Shown: positions 59,261 through 64,000 of the stretch, piece after piece
Position numbering within the stretch: position 1 is the first letter of the stretch
How the letters are laid out: the number at the start of each line of letters is the position of its first letter
From: Pseudoscleropodium purum
Lineage: Eukaryota; Streptophyta; Bryopsida; Hypnales; Brachytheciaceae
Length of the DNA stretch: 64,000 nt
Direction: 5' to 3'
NCBI GenBank assembly: GCA_963969395.1
Contig: OZ017803.1
Span: 10,788,001-10,852,000, forward strand
Notes under the pieces: generated by a model
Seen by the model: only the letters and a program-made list of their open reading frames with translations
Databases searched by the model: none
What the model was told of the DNA's origin: nothing
Translations under genes and position numbers: made by a program

Positions 59261-61305
59261 AATTCAAACTAATATATATGTGTATGAATGAATGTATTTA
59301 ATGAACACATATTTTCTTTAGTTTATTAGGATTGGGTTTTAAATTCATAAATTTTTCTCACATTTGGATGAAAATAGAGAATGAGAACATCGAGTTCACA
59401 ACATTGTGTACTTGACCCTTAAAAGACGCGTATCCCTATGACCAAGGTAGTCAACAACATGCTCTAATTATTGGACCAATTAGTATATTTTTTGTTTCTA
59501 TAGGGAACAATGAAGCGGTCCATTAGATATTTTTCATCCTCAACATCATTTAAGGGTTAATGTTATATATGAGTGGTTATAATAATAATAATGGATAGAA
59601 AAATAAAGAGCCTTTCTCTTAATAGAGATGTAGTTTTTGCATCATTTGATCACACCGTTGAAGTTGACCATGGGATCCAAAAATAATTGTTTTTTAATTT
59701 GAGCCAACTTAAATGGTTGGAATTAATTGTTCTTCTATGATACAAAAATAATTGAACCATTGAAAGGACCAAATGTCCATTCAATGCAAAATTAAAAATT
59801 TGGATAGGTTTCTACAAGTTGTTTTTGAGTGAATTTCTTAGAAATTTTGATTCAAAGTACAGATATGGATTTCTTCTTTAAGAATAGTTATTTTTTCCCA
59901 ATTGAGGTGCCTATATTATAAGCTATAAAACCCAAATTTTTTAAGTAATGTATGTAGGTAACTTTAGAAAAGTATGTGAAAAATTCCTTCTCTATTTTAA
60001 AATTTTAGTAGGTATGTAATTAACAAGATATAAGACACAACTACAAATAAAACTTATGTGTGCAATAAAAGTTTTATTAGAAGAGGTGTTAAAAGTTTAT
60101 TGACATTGTTGGACAAGGTTGAAAAAAAAATTTCTTCTACTTCATATATTGTAATCTTTCACTTTGTAAGGTCAAAGTTTTTGAAATATATTCCACACAA
60201 TCCCAATAGTAGTCTAATAAAAAATTTGTGCAATTGAAATTTTTTAAAGTTTTTTTTCATTTTTTTTCATGGCTATAGAAAGTGATAGTTTTTAACAATA
60301 ATTGTCTAAAATGTACCTTGATCACTTTTGGGATTAGTTAGACTAATAAGATGGACAATACAACAAAAATTAATGCCAACAAGGACCAAATTACAATAAA
60401 ATATTGAATTTTAGGAATTATTCCAAATTTAAACTAGAATAGAAACTCAAGTTCATAAGCTTTACTTCATTAGATAAGCTCACATTCAAAAAAATTATAT
60501 TCTTAGAAGGATACTTCATATACTATACATTCAATAGATGACAAAGAATCCTTCTAAATATGATAAAAGTTCAAATGTGGATACTTAGAATTTTATGTGA
60601 GAAGGGAAGATCTTATAGAGTCAATTGACCTATAATGAATATTGTTCATTTTTAAACAAATGATTCACACAGTACCCAAAAGGCTAATATCCATGGTGAT
60701 CAACTTGTTCTTGTGGGATTAAGGCTAAATTCTATATCAAATATAAAAATCTAGAAGTTGAAAAAATATCCTAAATGATGATTTGTGGATTGAATATATT
60801 TTTAATGTAGAAAAATCAAGAAGTACCTACAATGAGTAAATACTCAACAACATTCATTGAAACTATGTTCAAGCAACTCCAAAAACAATTTAGAAAAGAA
60901 AAAATGTTTTCTTCTATCTTGAAGGTCATCCAAGTGACACTCATTGACATCATGTCACACATTGCAATATTATCCCCTAATGTTTGAATCTTTTCTTGAA
61001 TTTTTGCATATCTTTGCTTATATTTTTATAACTATACATTATTTGCATTAATTTCATTGAATTCATCATACAAAAAGTGCTTTTAAAAAAAAGTCGAAGC
61101 ATTGATTTGGATGAATGAGAAGTTTCTGTGGTCTAAAAAAGCCCCTCCAAACTGTATGTTCATCGTCCTCACCGTTTACCTCGGAATCCTAAGGGGATAA
61201 ACTACTTATAGAAAATCGTATGACATTCTTCCAATTTTCGAGATTTGTCTTTGAAAATTCAGTCTCATTCACTTGCTTCCACTTTTGCTGCAAGCAAGAA
61301 CATTC
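59261..61305. other. AT-rich intergenic region, nothing recognised
   Basis: Long AT-rich sequence with no conserved motif, terminus or RNA gene. Confidence 0.45.
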
Positions 61306-61566
61306 CTATTTGGTATTTGGACGGATCAATAACCTGAAGATTTGGTGAAAATTTAGTAAAAAATTTCGATGGTGATCACGCTTTTCCCTGAAATCTGTAG
61401 TTGTATTGGGGTCTGATGCGCTTTCACACGATTCATTAACATGTGCAAGCATTTCCGCTTCAGCCTTTGAAAATTTTTTTCGCACCCTCTTGCATTGTGA
61501 AGGACCATGCGTGTCTTTCAAGAATTTCTTTGAATACTTCGCTGCATTTGGCGGGGCGTGATGCAC
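61306..61566 (-). CDS. Small unrecognised ORF divergent from the ERI1-like gene
   Basis: 86 residues, starting 118 bp upstream of the proposed ERI1-like start and pointing the other way. It has a basic middle (CKRVRKKFSKAEAEML) and no recognised family. It could be the first exon of a divergent gene sharing a promoter, or a chance frame over the 5' untranslated region of the exonuclease gene. Confidence 0.22.
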   Translation of the reverse strand: MHHAPPNAAKYSKKFLKDTHGPSQCKRVRKKFSKAEAEMLAHVNESCESASDPNTTTDFREKRDHHRNFLLNFHQIFRLLIRPNTK

Positions 61567-61683
61567 ATGGTTTGCGTAATCAGGATGGTGAATTGGAACA
61601 AGGATTAGGGTTTAAGAGGCGACGTAGGAGGGCGAGTTGCACTCCCACGGTTCGTTGATTATTCTGATTTCCGAAACCTCAGT

Positions 61684-64000
61684 ATGGATGACGTTCAAAG
61701 AGGTGAGGGTTCTAACCTATTTGTGGTTCTTGAATTGTTTACTTGTGTTATGAAATTGGGATTCTTTTAGGGTTTTAGTGGCTTGCTGCGTTCAGTTGGA
61801 TTTAGCCAGTAATTTCCATCTTTGCATTGTATGTCCATGAAGAGCTTTACCCTAATAAAATGTAATTTTGCAGTCTGTCAGTTTGTATGCAGATCCTCAT
61901 GGCGAAATCCTTTGGACTTTTCTTTGGAAACTTGCTACTAGTCCCTACCCAGAAATCCTATTCGCGACATAGCCTTTGTATTGTTTGGTAGTTTTGAACA
62001 TAAACCTTGCCAATTGCATTGATATTTAGAGCAATTTCACGCATGCCCTGCCAAAGAACTAATGTATGTGACTGCATGCATTTTCCATAATAGATTTGGG
62101 GGTTGGGTTCTCTACTAGTGTGCACAACTGCTTCTGTGTCTTAGTGTTTGTTCACCGACGAAGATTTCAAGAGTTTTTGATCTTTGTTGATTACAGAGAG
62201 GATGGAAAGAAATCGAAAATCTGCACGTTTGCGCCTCCATGCCCAAAATTTGCGTAATGGAGGTGACCGACACTCGGAAGCTTGTGAACAGGGAGCTTCA
62301 CACTCGCAACCGGATCCTCAAATCGAAATTCTTGCTCCAGACTCTCTGGATACATCTGAATGCACAGACACAAATGAAGCATCACCTGATGTGGAAGTTG
62401 GGGAAGAAGAGTCAAGGCTACTACCAAAGAGACTTCGAGTGGACACAAGTTTAACACAGTCAACATTGTCATCATCGTTAGGGATAATGAAACCATCCCA
62501 AGATTTTGATTACCTGATAGCAATTGACTTTGAGGCGACATGCGACAACAGCATGACATTACATCCTCAGGAGATTGTTGAGTTTCCAGCAATACTAGTG
62601 AATCTTGTGACCCGAAAAGTTGAAGCAGTTTTTCATACGTTTGTCAAGCCTGTGTACCATCCCAAGCTCACTGATTTTTGCAAGAGGTTTCTGGGCATCC
62701 AACAGGACGAGGTTAGTTGTGAACCGCTCTCCTGAAAAAGAATGTGTTATCTTGTGTTGAGATGATTGTCTTTTTGTCTTAAATATGCGAATAGGTGAGG
62801 AACACAATACCTCTACAGTGCTGTGACTCATACCAGTGTATTACCAGATGATATTATGCTGCAATACTACGGTGGAAATCTTTGGCAAGTGTTAGAAACA
62901 TGTATCTTGCATACATTAGATCTAGAGCTCTTTAAATCTTGGTAACTCTAGTATATAAGCCAGCAAGTGCAGTAATTTGACTTTCGTTTTCTAGCATACT
63001 TCTAGAGTTTTGAACTGGTGAAGCGTTGATGATGAAGCTTGTACACTCCTGCCAATAACTTTCTGAAAGGATATAGTAAGATTCACTGTTTGAGATAAAC
63101 ATGTCAATAGACTATCAATGCAAGCATTAGTAGACTTTGCTGGCGGTCTCGTACATCGTCGAGGTGTGAGAAATGAGGTTAAGAGACTAATCGCTTACAG
63201 CCAAATGCTGATGAAGGAGCTGATGATTTATTTCTTGCAGGTAGACAATGGTGTGCTGCTCGGGAAGGCTCTAAAAATGCTCGATGCCTGGTTAGAGGAG
63301 AACGAGGTCAAGAGTAAACGGTTTGTGGTAGCAACATGGTCCGATTGGGATTGCAGGACAATGCTGGATTCAGAGTGTTTGTACAAAGGTCTGCAGAAGC
63401 CACTCTATTTTAACAGGTTTTTACTGCCCCTCATATGTATTTGATGGTGCGCTTCCGTACTTGGAACTTTCTTTGAAGCTTAGTTTGAACAGAACTATGA
63501 TTTTTTGTGCTTCGATTGTCTATTGAGTATTCATGTTAGTGTTCACTCTGCCAAAGATTTTGCTAACAATTTGGTAAAGAGCGTGCGAGTCACAACAAGG
63601 TTATCAGGAAATCTATATTGTTTCAGGAACTTTTATTCGGTATCATAAAGGGAGTCGTCTCCATATTTCATGGGCGGGGACTCCCTTTGGTCACGGCGAG
63701 GATTCACTACGTATTATGGAGAGGCCTCTGTGTGATCACCGTGACCCTAGGGAAACCTCTCCATGAATCACTAGAAGAAAATTCTCTTTATGATGTTGTC
63801 TAAAAGTTTCTAAAACTGTCTAATTTTATTGAGAAGCTGGTTTCATACATATACATGAGTTGCTATGAGGATGGGCACTGCCTGCTCTTGTAGACGACTA
63901 TGTCTTTATTTGTGCTGTTGTCTTGTTCTGAAAATGTGTGGGAGATGGTCCACCTTACGTGGTGGTATGCAATTGATCACTGTCATGATTTACCCAGTAT
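61684..64000 (+). CDS. ERI1-like 3'-5' exoribonuclease (DEDDh), 5' part; continues past the window
   Basis: Exons: 61684-61702 (tiny, MDDVQR), 62197-62711, 63241-63416. Introns are GT-AG and phases agree. The alternative start is ATG 62202, giving MERNRKSARL. Residues 1-105 are polar and low-complexity, unlike the fold. The exonuclease domain then begins with DYLIAIDFEATCDN (Exo I; Asp117 and Glu119), HPQEIVEFPAILVN, HTFVKPVYHPKLTDFCKRF, and on the third exon FVVATWSDWDCRTML with the Exo II Asp residues (about 213 and 215). Exo III and the histidine must lie beyond 64000; no convincing next exon is seen in 63417-64000. ERI1 enzymes trim 3' ends of histone mRNA, 5.8S rRNA and small RNAs, so a role in RNA processing is likely. 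Substrate is unknown here. No upstream SAP domain found. Confidence 0.87.
63664..63771. repeat. Imperfect inverted repeat in the third intron of the ERI1-like gene
   Basis: TTCATGGGCGGGGACTCCC plus TTTGGTCACGG (63667-63697) pairs imperfectly with CCGTGACCCTAGGGAAACC plus TCTCCATGAA (63739-63768), separated by about 40 bp. It is GC-richer than the surrounding intron. It could be a small MITE or a local RNA hairpin. Confidence 0.6.

Noticed and set aside
1..64000. CRISPR array, bacterial operons or riboswitches
   Set aside because: The sequence has spliced plant-type genes and plant DNA transposons; tandem repeats lack the regular repeat-spacer structure of CRISPR.

Overview
The window looks like nuclear DNA from a land plant with a large, AT-rich, repeat-laden genome. 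The evidence is a plant-type GH3 beta-xylosidase/arabinofuranosidase gene with eight GT-AG exons, an ERI1-like exonuclease gene with short exons, and remains of three plant DNA-transposon superfamilies (CACTA, hAT and PIF/Harbinger). I cannot place the species or clade. Only two genes look like functional host genes. Almost everything left of 47 kb is transposon-derived or unrecognised AT-rich DNA.

Layout. 1-22.6 kb holds no recognisable gene. It contains three CACTA-type elements (3629-3844, 5393-6905, 10611-11852), one GC-rich hAT-type MITE (4527-4798), a long foldback (about 9060-9388), an AATTG-rich tract split by a CACTA element, and several tandem-repeat patches, the largest at 19.95-20.8 kb. 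22.6-36.8 kb is a minus-strand hAT transposase fossil cut in two by a complete 8,967-bp CACTA element (24958-33924, 3-bp duplication ACC). That element carries a seven-exon plus-strand gene resembling the TNPA/Transposase_24 protein of En/Spm elements, but no Tnp2-type DDE transposase that I can see. 37-46 kb contains two nearly identical foldback MITEs with CACTA ends (37066-37293, 45803-46029), a second GC-rich hAT MITE (39396-39733), a CACTA right-end fragment ending at 41776, and a one-frame PIF/Harbinger transposase pseudogene (41784-42896).

47.9-57.5 kb is the GH3 gene on the minus strand, followed (on its upstream side) by three dispersed copies of its upstream sequence. Intron 1 of this gene contains a small tandem array that repeats the exon-1/intron-1 junction. 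58.7-59.0 kb is a third hAT MITE. 61.7 kb to the right edge is the start of an ERI1-like 3'-5' exoribonuclease gene on the plus strand, which runs off the window.

The most interesting system is the transposon network. One family of CACTA termini is shared by elements of about 220 bp, about 1.2-1.5 kb and 9 kb. The largest encodes a candidate terminus-binding protein and repeats the palindrome TGACGTCA. Nearly all premature stops in the transposon genes can be explained by single C-to-T changes, as expected from decay of methylated cytosines. Exon boundaries, duplications and reading frames were worked out by eye. Family names rest on recognised protein motifs, not on a search.
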